Part shown: piece after piece, positions 12,485 through 23,529 of the stretch
Layout of the letters: every line of letters starts with the position of its first letter
Numbering within the stretch: position 1 is the stretch's first letter
NCBI RefSeq assembly: GCF_017591425.1
Contig: NW_024465751.1
Coordinates: 6,510,001-6,574,000 of the forward strand
Length of the DNA stretch: 64,000 nucleotides
DNA from: Ochotona curzoniae
Lineage: Eukaryota; Chordata; Mammalia; Lagomorpha; Ochotonidae
Reading direction: 5' to 3'
Notes under the pieces: generated by a model
What the model was told of the DNA's origin: nothing
Databases searched by the model: none
Seen by the model: only the letters and a program-made list of their open reading frames with translations
Made by a program: the position numbers and the translations under genes

Positions 12485-12757
12485 GTGAAAATGAGACTCA
12501 GGAAGAAAGATCTTCCATCCTCTGTCTCACTCACCAAGTGGTCGCAGTGGCTGCGACTGAGCCAATCAGAAGCTAGCAGTTTTTTCTGGGTATTCCATGC
12601 ACATACAGGGTCCCAAGGTGTTGCGCCATCCTCTGCTGTTTTCCCAGGCCATAAGCAGGGAGCTCAATGGGACATGAACTGACACCATTCATATGTGATG
12701 TCGACAATTGTAGACAGTGAGTTAGCTAACTGAGCCATTGTTCTAGTACCTAGAAAC
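12485..12757 (-). repeat. Lagomorph C-type SINE
   Basis: Minus-strand copy: 'aagaaagatcttccatcctctgtctcactcaccaagtgg' at the left, 'gggtcccaaggtgttgcgccatcctctgctgttttcccaggccataagcaggg' in the core, and a degraded head ending 'gttctagtacc' at the right. The tail is short or lost. Confidence 0.88.
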
Positions 12758-13075
12758 ATTTTTTAAGCAAATATGTGTAAAAGAGAATAAACTGTGCTGT
12801 GGAAGCGTAGTGGTGATAACAATCAAAATAAAAATGACTTCACGAATCTATATAAACGCTCAGGACTAGGTCAAACTCGTTATTATTGGTGTAGTTTCTA
12901 TAGAGTGTTGTGCCTTAGCATAGAGTTTGAAGGGGAAAAGGCCATATTTTCTGTTAAATGAGTAGTAATTTATAAAGTGGATTTTTAAGATAATTAAAGA
13001 TGACTGGCCAAAAAGGAAGGAAAATATAACTACTTAATATCTAAATAATACTTTCTTTATAAAAGTGCATGTGAA
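12758..13075. other. Non-coding AT-rich stretch
   Basis: No feature recognised. Its last 14 bases (13062-13075) are nearly repeated to the right of the following SINE pair (13643-13656). Confidence 0.4.
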
Positions 13076-13312
13076 CGGTCCCAGCACAGTAGCCTAGTGG
13101 CTATAGTCCTTGCCTTGAATGCACTGGGATCCCTTGTGGGCATCGGTTCTAATCCTGGCAGCTCCACCTCCCATCCAGCTCCCTGCTTGTGGCCTGGGAA
13201 AGCAGTCGAGGCAGTTGAGGTGAATCATGGGATGGAAGATCTTCTTCTCTGTCTCTTCTCCTCTCTGTGTATCTAATTCTCTAATAAAAAATAATTTTTT
13301 TTAATTTTTAAA
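13076..13312 (+). repeat. Internally deleted C-type SINE (left arm of inverted pair)
   Basis: The head is well preserved: 'cagcacagtagcctagtggctatagtcc' with B-box-like 'cggttctaatcctgg', then the 'cccatccagctccctgcttgtggcctgggaaagcag' core. It then jumps to 'gtgaatcatgggatggaagatcttc', so about 100 bases of the middle are missing. It ends in 'taataaaaaataa' and meets the next SINE tail to tail. Confidence 0.93.
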
Positions 13313-13626
13313 GAGGTTTTTTTGTTGTTTCTTATTGCAAAGTCAGATATACAGAGAAGAGAGACAAAGAGGAAGATCTTTCCTCGTCTGGTTCACTCCC
13401 CAAGTGACCGCAATGGCCGGTGCTGTGCCGATCCCAAGCCAGGATCCAGGAACCTCCTCCAGGTCTCCCACAAGGATGCAGGATCCCAAGGCTTTGGGCC
13501 ATCCTTGACTGGTTTCCCAGGCCACAAGCAGGGAAGTGGAGCTGCTGAGATTAGAACTGGCGCCTATATGGGATTATTGTATATTAAAGGGGAGGAACTT
13601 AGCCACTAGGCCAACATGCTGGGCCC
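13313..13626 (-). repeat. C-type SINE (right arm of inverted pair)
   Basis: Full-length minus-strand copy with 'gaggaagatctttcctcgtctggttcactccccaagtgacc', then 'ggctttgggccatccttgactggtttcccaggccacaagcaggg', then the head 'cttagccactaggccaacatgctgggccc' at the right. It is the mirror of the preceding element, separated from it only by the A/T-rich tails. Confidence 0.95.
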
Positions 13627-14100
13627 TAAAATAAATATTTCTAAAGTGCATATGAATGAACAGGGACAATACTGCCTCATTAATAATAGTAAATTTCCAC
13701 ATCCTGAGTGGAAGATAGGAGAATAGAACAATTATTAAATAATCAACAGAATTAAAAAGCATTAATTTCCTTTAGGGACAAATACATCCAGTACAAGTTT
13801 TAGAGTAAGTCTTTTGTAAGTTTAAAGCATTGCTGAAATTTGGGGAAGTGTGGGAAACAATTAAGAAAACTTTCAGTCACAGAAAAAGGGGAAAAAAATG
13901 GGGTAAGAGAAACAGCAGCAATTGATGGATGAATACATACATAGTGCCATTCATTTTTCTGGTAGAATAGCCCTGACTCTGGTTGGCACCACAACTCTAA
14001 TGATGAATAGAGTTGGCATATTTTAGTATTGATTCTGTTTCTGAATATTACATATTTTATCATTTAATTTTTTCCTGGAGCCTTCCTTACCATGGCATTT
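13627..14100. other. Non-coding stretch
   Basis: AT-rich sequence with no gene recognised. The minus frame at 13800-14063 has no family signature. Confidence 0.4.
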
Positions 14101-14155
14101 AAGTAATATATATATAATATATTTATTATCATATATATGTATATATATTTCTAAT
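14101..14155. repeat. AT-rich simple repeat
   Basis: A run of TA/TATAT units ('aatatatatataatatatttattatcatatatatg...'), low complexity on both strands. Confidence 0.85.
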
Positions 14156-14438
14156 CAGACATGGAAAAAAAGAAGGCAAAAATAGAAATGACTAGTTTAT
14201 GTTTGTATTTTCAGAGGTTTTTTTCTGGAATATATTTATGTTTTTACATAAGGGGATGAAACAGTGAATATTGCATTAAAATGTATGATATTTTTACTTA
14301 TAAAGGTGAACACTGGCACACATTCGGAGAATGCAAGCCGCCAGCCATTGGGAAACTGTTTCAGATTTGTCTAGCTCTCACAGTCCTCCAGAAAATAGCA
14401 TGGCACATTTAAAACAGCAGCTCTTTGCAAGACAGGGT

Positions 14439-14705
14439 CACAGTGTGCAGGGTAGGACAGTGTGCAGTGTAGGACTGTGTCCAGTGTAGCACAGTGTGCA
14501 GTGGAGGACTGTGTCCAGTGTAGGACTGTGTCCAGTGGAGGACAGTATGCAGTGTAGGACTGCGTCCAGTGTAGGACAGTGTGCAGTGTAGGACAGTGTG
14601 CAGTGTAGGACAGTGGTCAGTGTAGGACAGTGTGTACTGTAGGACTGTGTGCAGTGTAGGACAGTGTGCAGTACAGGACAGTGTCCAGTGTAGGAATGTG
14701 TGACA
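14439..14705. repeat. 17-bp minisatellite, about 15 units
   Basis: Fifteen consecutive 17-base units, each close to 'gacagtgtgcagtgtag', run without spacing change from 14439 to 14693. A partial unit follows. Units differ mainly at position 4 (A or T) and position 10 (G or C), and these two changes usually travel together. Because 17 is not a multiple of 3, reading frames rotate through the array. The unit makes few stops on the minus strand, which explains the two overlapping open frames of 107 and 133 codons there (14409-14732 and 14438-14839). They are not genes. Confidence 0.97.
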
Positions 14706-14710
14706 ACTGT

Positions 14711-15430
14711 GTGAAACCGTAAGCCAAAACATCGCCAGAGATCACACAGATCTGGAGGACTAATCGAATTCACACTAGACAGAGGACAGAGACCTTGTTG
14801 AACACTCAAGGATAGAGTTGTAGCTACTAGAAAGAGCACATCTTCAGGACGTATCCCTTTAGGACAAGGATAGCAAAACTCCCTGGATTAGTTCCAGTAA
14901 AACTTAAAACGATGTTAAGAAAAGTCACATGCAGGTGCACAAAACTATACATGTCATCCAATAAGTTAAAGTTTTTTTGGTCTCCATTCCTTCATCTGCA
15001 AGACTGAATAGTAACAGTATCTGCTACTGATAAAATTATATGATGCAAAAGTCTGGAATACTAGATGACATTCTTAATGCTTGACAATAACCGATACCCA
15101 TCAGATGCTGGATTTATTGTCAGTAGTTACATGATGTTATTTTCTCAAGAAAGGGCTGTGGTTAGTGTCAAAGCCTACAGGAGACATTTCTCTTTAGCCA
15201 CGGAACAACAACAAAAATCACAGCCATTGGACAGAAACTACCCACATTTTTAAAATAAAAGTCTACTACTTTAAGAATTAGTAAATTTGTTGCTTCCTGA
15301 TAACTTCTCAGTGGTCTCCCACTTGAACCCCATCCTAGGGGCTTTTTGCTTACTGACCGTGTCCTACAAGAAACCTTGAGGGCAGAATCTGAACCGAATT
15401 CATTTCTGTGATCCCAATGGAGGCATCATG
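14711..15430. other. Non-coding stretch with MIR trace
   Basis: About 14970-15065 ('ttggtctccattccttcatctgcaagactgaatagtaacagtatctgctac') resembles the right half of MIR. Nothing else recognised. Confidence 0.4.
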
Positions 15431-15433
15431 CTT

Positions 15434-16420
15434 CTTTCTTTTTTTTCCATCTATGTTATTTTAATTTTATAATACATTTCCATAGGCTCTGGGATTTCCC
15501 TCACACCCTCTCCAAACTCCCTCCTTGCAACTGATTTCCCCCATATTATCACAACATTATAGTCCTTCATAGACAGTTATATGTCCAACACTCTGCTATT
15601 TAAGTGCATCCCAACAGTGCAGGTACAGAAAATGGCAGACAGTCCATCATCCTATTGTCAATATATATCCAACAGTTTCATTGGGTGTCCATCTTTGAAT
15701 TGGAAATAGAGAATGCATATCACATTATATTGTCACATCTGGATATGGTAGTCCCTATTACACAGTTAGTATACATTCCCTTAAATGAAAAGCCATAAAA
15801 TAAAATCAACAACAGGAATAAAGTTTAAAAATGTTACAATACTGTGGAGTTCAATCACATGATACTGAATAACCAACATTTTGATGAAGAAATGAAAAAG
15901 ACAAATCAAAAACCTTCTTGGAGAAAATGATGCTACTGTGTGATTTATTAAGAGAAAGGAAATTACTTTGAAGAAATGAAAATAAACACAAAAAATACCA
16001 AAACCCATGAATTGTAATACTGATCTTATAATTTGTATGAAGGTTGCCCTATATCAGAGAACATATGGTATTTGTTCTTTTGGGATTGACATATTTCACT
16101 GAGCATACTGGTCTCTAGTTTGGACCATTTGGTTGCAAATGGTAAAATTTCATTCTTTTTTGATGGCGGAGTAGTATTCCATGGAGCAATTGTACCACAA
16201 TTTCTTTAACCACTCCTCTTTGGGCAGGCATTTGAGTTGTTTCCATGTTTTTGCTACTGTAGATTGTGCTGCTGTCAATACAGGATTACAGAGCCCTTTT
16301 CATATGCAGATTTCCTCTCCCTTGGATATATTCCTAGGACTGGGATATGGCAGGTTTATTTGCAGTTCTCTAAGCAAGAGACATAGTATTTCTCAATGAG
16401 TGGATTCACATGAATTGTTT
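15434..16420 (-). repeat. L1 3' end, minus orientation
   Basis: On the plus strand it starts with a T run (15438-15448, the A tail). A pyrimidine-rich 3'UTR follows ('ctccaaactccctccttgcaactgatttcccccatattatcac'). The reverse complement of the ORF2 end/3'UTR junction comes next: 'gaacatatggtatttgttcttttgggattgacatatttcactgagcatac', 'ggcggagtagtattccatggagcaattgtaccac' and 'cattgagttgtttccatgtttttgctactgtagattgtgctgc'. It is 5'-truncated at about 16420. The pyrimidine tract is the complement of the polypurine tract usual in mammalian L1 3'UTRs. Confidence 0.9.
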
Positions 16421-18700
16421 CATAGTTAACAAATGCAACAAGGATTCATTCATTTGCAGAAGAAAATAGCTGATATGAAATATTATGTCTTTCTCCATTT
16501 TGCAGAGGAACAAGTAACTTGATACCTCTATATTCTTTTATTAAATACTTGGTGAGCAATAGCTCCCTTTATCAAAGGAAACTTTTCTATCCTTTCCTTT
16601 ACCATGTTAATTGCTTGAGTCTTCCAGATCCTCTGTTAAGAATTATGGGTGACATTTAATCGGGAATGTCGTAACTTTCTTTAAATGAAAAGCCATTGTA
16701 CCCAGAGATTAAAATGAAATCAGGAGCCAAGCGGAGACAAAGATTTAAATTTTTGTTGAAAGAAAAAGCTGAAGGTTTCTCCATGATACCTTCCTGAATG
16801 TTCTTTCCATTCTGTGTTCCTGCTCCCAGTATTTGTCAGTCATTCATAGCATCAGCAGTTCAGTGTGGTCACTGTGTGAACCAAGCTTGGGCTCTAGATA
16901 GACATCATCTTGCATGTGATCTTGGTTCTCCTTCAGAACAACTACTAGATCAGGGGCAAGTGCTACGCACTGTCAGAGCTCCAGATTCCTTATCAGTAAA
17001 CGAAACAATTGTCACTCACTCTACTGGGAGATTAAACCATGAAGTGATACATGTGTAGTCAATGATAGTGCCCTTACTTCATGATGCTCAGCAGAAGAGA
17101 CAATCAAATCCCATTCCAAAAGTGCATTTGAATAGCAAAGATGTCATTCTCTTGGTCATCTTTAGGTTTGTCCTGACTCACTGCCCTTTGATTCAGCAGA
17201 TGAATCAGAAGACTCTGTCTACCTTTCCGGGCCAGGGTAAGCTCAGCCTTCTCTCTGACTCTTCCTGGTTATTCCAAGATGGGCTTATTTACCTGGCTCA
17301 TTTAACACACAAAACCTTCCAGACTTTTCTGAATTCAAACCAGTCCAGAATTTTCATGTCCAGGCACTCTACTCCGGTTTTTCCTTCAGCTCACTGAGAA
17401 CCACCTTGCAAATGGTACTTAATCTGAAGACTGATAATACCGAGTAAGTCAATGTGATGGTGATCAGATCTTACTGCTGGTAAGTAATCTACCTTTTGGC
17501 CTCCAGATTATTTCTGAAGAGTAGATACATGTTTTTTCCTGTAAGTCTGAGAGTTATGCCAGACTAAAATCTCTCTCTCCTTGTCCTTCTGCAGTGCAAC
17601 TTGTAAAAAATTTATTTTTTTTCCCGTAATATTGACTTTGAATGCATTTTACTCCATGCAATACTTCTCTTTCTACATCATTATTAGTTGGGTTCAGGTG
17701 GCATTATCTGTTATTTTTGCACATTTAATTTCTGATATAAATGATGTGTTCCTTACTATTTTAAGAACACGAATAATGGAGCTCCTCGTTCTCTTTTATA
17801 GCCGAGGAACCAGGAGTGCAAATTCTCCAAGTTTTCTGTTTTTTATTTATTTGTTTTTGTCTATCTTGTTATGAATTCTGGGGACTCCAAGTGACTTTCA
17901 ATGACTTGAGGTAAGAGGCAGTCTCACTAGCTGATCTTGTATCTCTTTGCTTTTTGACTGAAGGATGCTTTATGGATGCACAACAGCTGACTGTAACTCT
18001 TTCTAAAATCTCACTCTAGGAAAGTGCACAGCTCCAGGAGTAGCCACAGACATTATCCTAGATAGGACATTAGAGAAAGGAGAAAAGACCATAAAATAGT
18101 GGAGAATGAAAGAGACAAAATGATTAGGTCCACGAACTGCGTATTTTAGAAATGCGGGGAGAGATTTCCAACATCCAGGTTGGATAGTTGGGGCACATAT
18201 GACTGATTTTGGCAATGCAATTTAACGTAAGCTACTCTATGCATGACCTTTAATAACCTGACCCTCTCTTTCCATTTTCCTCACAAAGAAAACATGACTT
18301 GAGTTACAAGGAGAGAGTTGTGGGGTGGAGGAGATGAGCAGTCACTGGACTGTCCTAAGTGAGAGCTTCTGTGCTCACATCACTGAGCATGTTTGGCTCA
18401 AGAGGAGGTAAGATCCTCTGCTAGTCTTGAAATCTCTTCTGCAGGATAGTCAAGAATGAAAAGCAGCTCCAGAAAGCTCTGGAGAGCTCTGGTTTAGAGG
18501 GATGGAACATCTACCAGACTCCATCCAAAATGGATGTGATTGTAGGGATTAGGTCTTTGTTCACATGAACATTTGGGGAAGAGGTTAAATCCTGGACTCT
18601 CCAGAGTGAGGATTATACTAAGTGACATTCACATTAGGAAATCAGAAAGCTGAAACTTCCCTTTGTCCTGCTCCTTGTCCTGGGTCTTGGCTTTCTTTTC
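16421..18700. other. Non-coding stretch
   Basis: No gene recognised. Several open frames of 60-111 codons occur on both strands (for example 17062-17397) and none shows a domain. A 16-base string at 16681-16696 also occurs exactly at 15781-15796. Confidence 0.4.
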
Positions 18701-19260
18701 TTCCAACCCAGCCAAGCCCTTTGCGCCACAGATGTCTTTAAGGGGAAACCATAATAAGTGAGAGAGATTGTGCTCTGAATGATGTTTTTCTAAGAGTGGC
18801 ATCATCTGGTTGTTCTGAAAGATCTGTCTTTTCCTCCCATAAACTAAAGTAGATGATACACTCTGTCTCTGAAGTTATCACTTTAATCTGTAAGTGAATA
18901 TTCATCATATTATATGACCGTGATATGACTTCCCTAGTGACTTCTATGGCCGCTTTAGAAAAGCCAAGAGCATGTCCTACATCGTTGTCACCCTGAAGTG
19001 GCCGATCCTCAGCATAAACCTTGGTGCAAGAGAATGCATGCTTCAGAAAGGTCATGATCAAGGTGGTCGCCCTCCATCCCACACTCACCCACACGTGTCT
19101 GCTTTCCACACTGCGTTTAGTGGCGTTTGCCCGGGTTTGGAGCCAATAGATGCACCACACATTTAACTTGAGAGAACTATTTTTTTTTTTTTTTGCTATG
19201 AATGAGTTCTTTGGGGTGTGCACAAGAAAATGCCCAAGGGACAAGAACATGACATTGTGT
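18701..19260. other. Unique stretch with 170-codon minus frame, probably non-coding
   Basis: The minus frame 19250-18738 is one of the two longest here. Its N-terminal part includes a poly-lysine run templated by a T16-type run at about 19181-19195. I see no signal peptide, membrane segment or known motif. A frame this long is expected about once by chance in 64 kb of this composition. Left as non-coding. Confidence 0.3.
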
Positions 19261-19540
19261 CCAGTTAATTATAATAAAATAATTGCCTCGTAGTTGGAGC
19301 AATCCTACATTGCTACTGGCAACATCCAGTGGCTTTTCTGGGCCAGCAGGCTGAAGTCATAATTGGAGCACATTTTACTTAAGTTAGTCTCTAAGGTCAA
19401 GTGCAAGAATGACTAGTCACTGCATCCAAATTTAAACTACCCAGCAGTTCTTCATTAGCTTTTCTCCCAGATAAGAGAAATGTTCCAGAATTTTGAGAAC
19501 TCCGATAGTGAAGAAATATAGGATTAAGAATTCAGAGATA
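19261..19540. other. Non-coding stretch
   Basis: Nothing recognised. Confidence 0.35.
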
Positions 19541-19544
19541 AATT

Positions 19545-19655
19545 CTTCTTTAAAATTATTATCCTGTATTCCTTCTACACAGTTAAGAAAACTGAGGCCA
19601 GGGAGCAAAGGAACTCAGCTTAGATCAAAACATTTAATAAAAGTCTCAGGCTTCT
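19545..19655 (+). repeat. MIR SINE remnant
   Basis: It contains 'attattatcctgtattccttctacacagttaagaaaactgaggccagggagcaaaggaactcagcttagatc', the central MIR block. Confidence 0.65.
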
Positions 19656-19949
19656 AGAAGTACTTTTTATCCTATAGTTGTCAAATACTGATTTTTTTCT
19701 AAGTATAGGTATGGAGACATAGGATTGGGCATAAAGACAGTAGGTATGAGAAGCACTGCTTCAACTTAAGAACACTGTTAACTGAAAATACCAGAACTTT
19801 CTAAATGTTGGAGCTTGTTCTCAACTGAACTGTGGAATTCCAAATTTGTTTCTAGGGCATACAAACACATCTATTGTTCCTTGTCACACCAATTCTTCTG
19901 GAACTTTTATTTTTCGTTTGGATGCTCTGTTCAGAATTATTAAAAAATA

Positions 19950-20308
19950 AAGAAAAAAAAGCAAATCCTAGTGGCTGCATGTTGACTTAATTGGCTAATC
20001 TACCACTTGCAAGTGCTGGGATCTCATATGGGCACTGGGTTCATATTCCTGTTGCTCCATTTTTCACCCAAATCCCTGCTTGTGGACTGTAAAAGCAATA
20101 GAGGATGGCCCAAAACCCTAGGACTATAAACCTGCATGGGAGATCCAGAAGTAGCTCCTGGCTTTGGTCTGGCTCCATTCTGCACCTTATGGTCATTGGG
20201 GGAGTGAATCAGAGGATGAAAGATCTTTCTTTATGTTTTTTCATTATCTGTATAAATCTACCATTTTGATGAAAATAAATAAATCTTTTTAAAAGTAATT
20301 TCTAACTG
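19950..20308 (+). repeat. Older lagomorph C-type SINE
   Basis: Plus-strand copy: the head is 'cctagtggctgcatgttgacttaattggctaatctacc', then 'gctgggatctcatatgggcactgggttcatattcctg', 'ggatggcccaaaaccctagg', 'catgggagatccagaagtagctcctggctttggtctgg' and a tail 'aaaataaataaatctttttaaaa'. It is more diverged than the 13 kb and 28 kb copies. Confidence 0.9.
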
Positions 20309-20740
20309 AAGCTAAGGATCCTAAAGGGTTTCTTTCAACTCTGTTACTAAGTTTCTGTGTATTCTTTGTAAAGTTCTGAATCTGTTTCCTTAAATCTTCT
20401 TCCATCTATCTGCACATACTCACACACAGAGTTGATGCAGCAAATCAAAGATGAGCAATAATGTCATTTCAATGTCAATTCCATTACATCGTGTGTCAAC
20501 ATTTTTAATTTCTCAAATTGTAATGCGGCCGACTGATTGGGAGTGAAGGATATACGGTTGTGGATGCCTTCGATGGCCATATGAGGAACTTGCATCATGT
20601 TTGACAAGGATTTGCATTATGGAGACCAAGGGATCTTTCCGATCCCTTCAAGTTTTAAATTAGAAGCTAACGTGATCACCTGTTGTTTACCTCTTCCCCC
20701 ACTGCAGAAAGCTGCCATTTCTGAAGGATGTGTGCATTGT
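20309..20740. other. Non-coding stretch
   Basis: No feature recognised. Confidence 0.35.
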
Positions 20741-20744
20741 CATA

Positions 20745-20835
20745 CACTTTTGGTGCACTACATGCTATGTTAGACAGGGAACACTAGTCATGGATCAGAT
20801 CCAGCCCCTGCCCTCGCGGACTTTACTGACATAGC
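20745..20835 (+). repeat. Possible L2 3' end trace
   Basis: 'gtgcactacatgctatgttagacagggaacactagtcatggatcagatccagcccctgccctcgcggactttac' resembles the L2 3' region ('...gtgctagacactggggatacag...ccctgccctcatggagcttac'). Confidence 0.45.
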
Positions 20836-22047
20836 AGAGGTGGAAAACTGTCCATTACACCTGTGTGCTATGTTCTCACCTCCCAGAGAACCTGACTGCA
20901 GAAAAAGGCCACTCAGATTCAGAGGTGTCTTCTCAGTCTTGCTTACAATCCCACGGGGGCCCGGAGTGAGTTTCTACCAACAGCATGAAGACAAGGCCGA
21001 GGCATCATTTTTGAGCAAATCGCTTCAGGAGCAGAAGTGCTGTCTCCACTTGCTCTGTCCTCATTTGCTGCTTGAGCACATGCTCCTACAGCACTCGGAC
21101 CCTGACTTCCTGAATCCATGAATGTACCTGCCGTGACTGCTAGCATGAGCAAAACCCACTTTATCTCATTACACATATATTAAAGGTAAATGACATGACA
21201 TTTGTAACTATCAACACATAAACAGTATTTATTCATGTATTTTCAGGTCTTTGTGTGTATACATTATGCATATTTCATATACAAGATATAAAATATATTA
21301 CACACATATAAGTTTATTATTCCATGTATATCTACAACTTTATATTAAAGTCTCTGAAGCTTTGGAGCCAATTTGTTATGTAAGCCAGGGTTTCTTTGAC
21401 AAATATACATGCTAGTAAGTATGCCATAGATGCCAGAGGAATGCAGTGCTACTAACGTTTATGTCATAAGGCTGTTCTACCTGTTTTAGTAACCTAGAGC
21501 TGGGGATCAGGGAAGAATTCAACAGCTCTTGTGAATTAGCTTGTGCCAAAAGTATGGACAGAATAAGGAGTGGACGGGAGGATACCACGGATGTGAAGGT
21601 CCGGTAGGAAAAGGACTATGCCACCTATTCAGAAAGCGAAGGTATGAGTTCCTGCAGCCTGGGTTCAAGCAGGAAGCGCATGCACAGTGCAGAGTGGCCA
21701 ACAGGGATTATAGCAGGGCACGTTAGAGAGTTTATCTTTGCCATAAAGGCAATGGGGACTGAAGGACAATAATACATTAAATTTCGCTGGATTAGAGGAG
21801 GCAAGACCTTAGGGCAACTTTACAATTATCCATATGTAACTGACAGATTATGCATGAGTAAATGGATGAGTCATTTAGGAGCTTGTTACCCTATTCAGAT
21901 AAAGATGTTCTTGCCTACTAAAAGTCAAGGGGATTGGAGCTGCATTGCTGTGAATAGTTCAAAAGCTTCATTTTGGAAGTGATTGAATGTGAGTAAATTT
22001 AAGGAGAGCTTCTGGGTTAGACTTTTTAAATGAGTTGTAACAATATT
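20836..22047. other. Non-coding stretch
   Basis: No gene recognised. Small open frames at 20840-21121 and 21541-21726 have overlapping counterparts on the other strand and no family features. Confidence 0.35.
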
Positions 22048-22050
22048 ATA

Positions 22051-22054
22051 TCTA

Positions 22055-22105
<51 letters not shown>
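22051..22105. repeat. (TATC)n microsatellite, about 13 units
   Basis: An uninterrupted tetranucleotide run (TATC, equivalently GATA on the other strand) from about 22055 to 22105. It produces the artificial SIYL repeat in the plus frame. Confidence 0.97.
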
Positions 22106-22244
22106 TCATGTGCCCATGCTATTTCAAATATGGTACAAGTCATACGGCAAATGACAGTCAGCAGTTAAGGTCAAATATTCTAACTTACCTGAAAGTAAGA
22201 CTTTTATCTGCTATTAAGACATAAGAGAATCTGCATTGAAAAAA

Positions 22245-22565
22245 AAGAGATGTGGTAGCCTGGTGGCTGAAGCCCTCCCCTTGCAAGCGCCAGGATCCCA
22301 TCTGGGCATGGGTTCTAATCCCAGCTGCTGCACTTTCCATCCAGCTCCCTGTTTGTGGCCTGGGAAAGCAATAGAGGACTGCCCAAAGCCTTGGGACCCT
22401 GCACCCATGTGGGAGATCCAGAAAAAGTTCCTGGCCTTGGATCTGCTCAACACCGGACACTGTGGCCACCTAGGGAATGAACCAGCAGAAAAAATATCTT
22501 TCTCTCTTTGTCTTTCCTCTTTGTAACTCTGATTTTCTAATTTTAAAAAATCATAAAAAAAAGGG
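22245..22565 (+). repeat. Lagomorph C-type SINE
   Basis: Full-length: 'gatgtggtagcctggtggctgaagccc', B-box-like 'gggttctaatcccagctg', 'ccatccagctccctgtttgtggcctgggaaagcaatagaggactgcccaaagccttgggaccctgcacccatgtgggagatcc', then 'gggaatgaaccagcag' and an A-rich end. The 184-codon minus frame (22768-22214) runs through this SINE and is not a gene. Confidence 0.95.
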
Positions 22566-23105
22566 AAGGACTCCAAATCTAGATTGTAAAATCTAAGGTG
22601 TTGGTGAAACATTACAGTGGAAAAAAATATTGGATGGTGGATACTTGTAATAGAATTGATAAAGACTTCAAGTGAAAATTCTGAGAAATATGTCACTAAA
22701 TACTGAAAATTCACTGCACTTGGCGCAAAACTGCGGATAAACAGAACATGGGCATCTGAGATTAGCATGCTTCGGGCAAGGAAGACACCAGTGATCTGAA
22801 TAGGATTTACACGATATTCTTTAGTGAGCAGGAAGATCAGAAAGAGTCAAGACAGGATGTCTCTTAGCCACGTGTGTGGTACGAGAGCATCATAGATCTC
22901 TTAATGAAGGCCCAGAAACCAATATCAGATCTATGGGACAAGCTTGTTATGGGGTTTTGTTGATATTATTTTCCGTTTGTTTTGCCAATCAAAGCTAAAG
23001 TGAGCATAGGACTCTGTAGCAACTCTTTATGCTCATTCTGTAGAACATGTCATTTAAAATTTATTTCCTGAAATGTTTTTATTTGTAAAAGGAGAATAAA
23101 CTTAG
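22566..23105. other. Non-coding stretch
   Basis: Nothing recognised. Confidence 0.35.
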
Positions 23106-23109
23106 TGCA

Positions 23110-23430
23110 CACAATTTTAAGAAGACCAAAAGGTACTTCTCTACCTCCTCTTTCTTCCTCCTCTGCTTCCACCTTCCTTCCTCTCATTTTAATTTTTATT
23201 TCAATTTTTACAATTACATGCTTTTAATTTACTTTAAAATCACAAGCTTAATCCTCCACCAAATACAAATTCAACAATTAACAAGTAGGAAAACAAAGTT
23301 CTTTAGGAGTGTAGATTAGGGCTATAAAAATAACCAAATCTCAAAATGTCAATTTAGCTTTATGTAATACATTCTATTTTGCTTTTATTTGACTTTTGTT
23401 CTTATCAAATAAATCTTCATTTATACCAAT
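23110..23430 (-). repeat. L1 3'UTR fragment, minus orientation
   Basis: A pyrimidine-rich tract ('ctacctcctctttcttcctcctctgcttccaccttccttcctc') is followed by 'acaattacatgcttttaatttactttaaaatcacaagcttaatcctccaccaaatac' and 'gtgtagattagggctataaaaataaccaaatctcaaaatgtcaattt'. This is the reverse complement of an L1 3'UTR type. Confidence 0.7.
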
Positions 23431-23529
23431 ATCTGAGTGTTTCTTTATGTATTTTTTCAGGTACTTTGTTAGGTTTCTGATGCTTTATCCATTGTAAGTT
23501 GAGTTTTATATTGAAAAGTAGGAAAACAG

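Noticed and set aside
14409..14839. Two repetitive minus-strand frames (107 and 133 codons) resembling a repeat protein
   Set aside because: Both are translations of the 17-bp minisatellite in rotating frames.
15781..16696. Exact 16-base repeat (15781-15796 and 16681-16696) as a possible target duplication of the L1
   Set aside because: The first copy lies inside the L1-derived sequence, not at its edge, so it cannot be the target-site duplication.
18738..19250. 170-codon minus-strand open frame
   Set aside because: No motif or domain, a lysine run made by a T tract, and a length expected about once by chance in this composition.
22051..22105. Regular short repeats considered as a CRISPR-like array
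   Set aside because: It is a pure tetranucleotide microsatellite with no spacers, in a mammalian genome.
22214..22768. 184-codon minus-strand open frame, the longest in the window
   Set aside because: More than half of it is the complement of a SINE, and similar frames recur over every other SINE copy.
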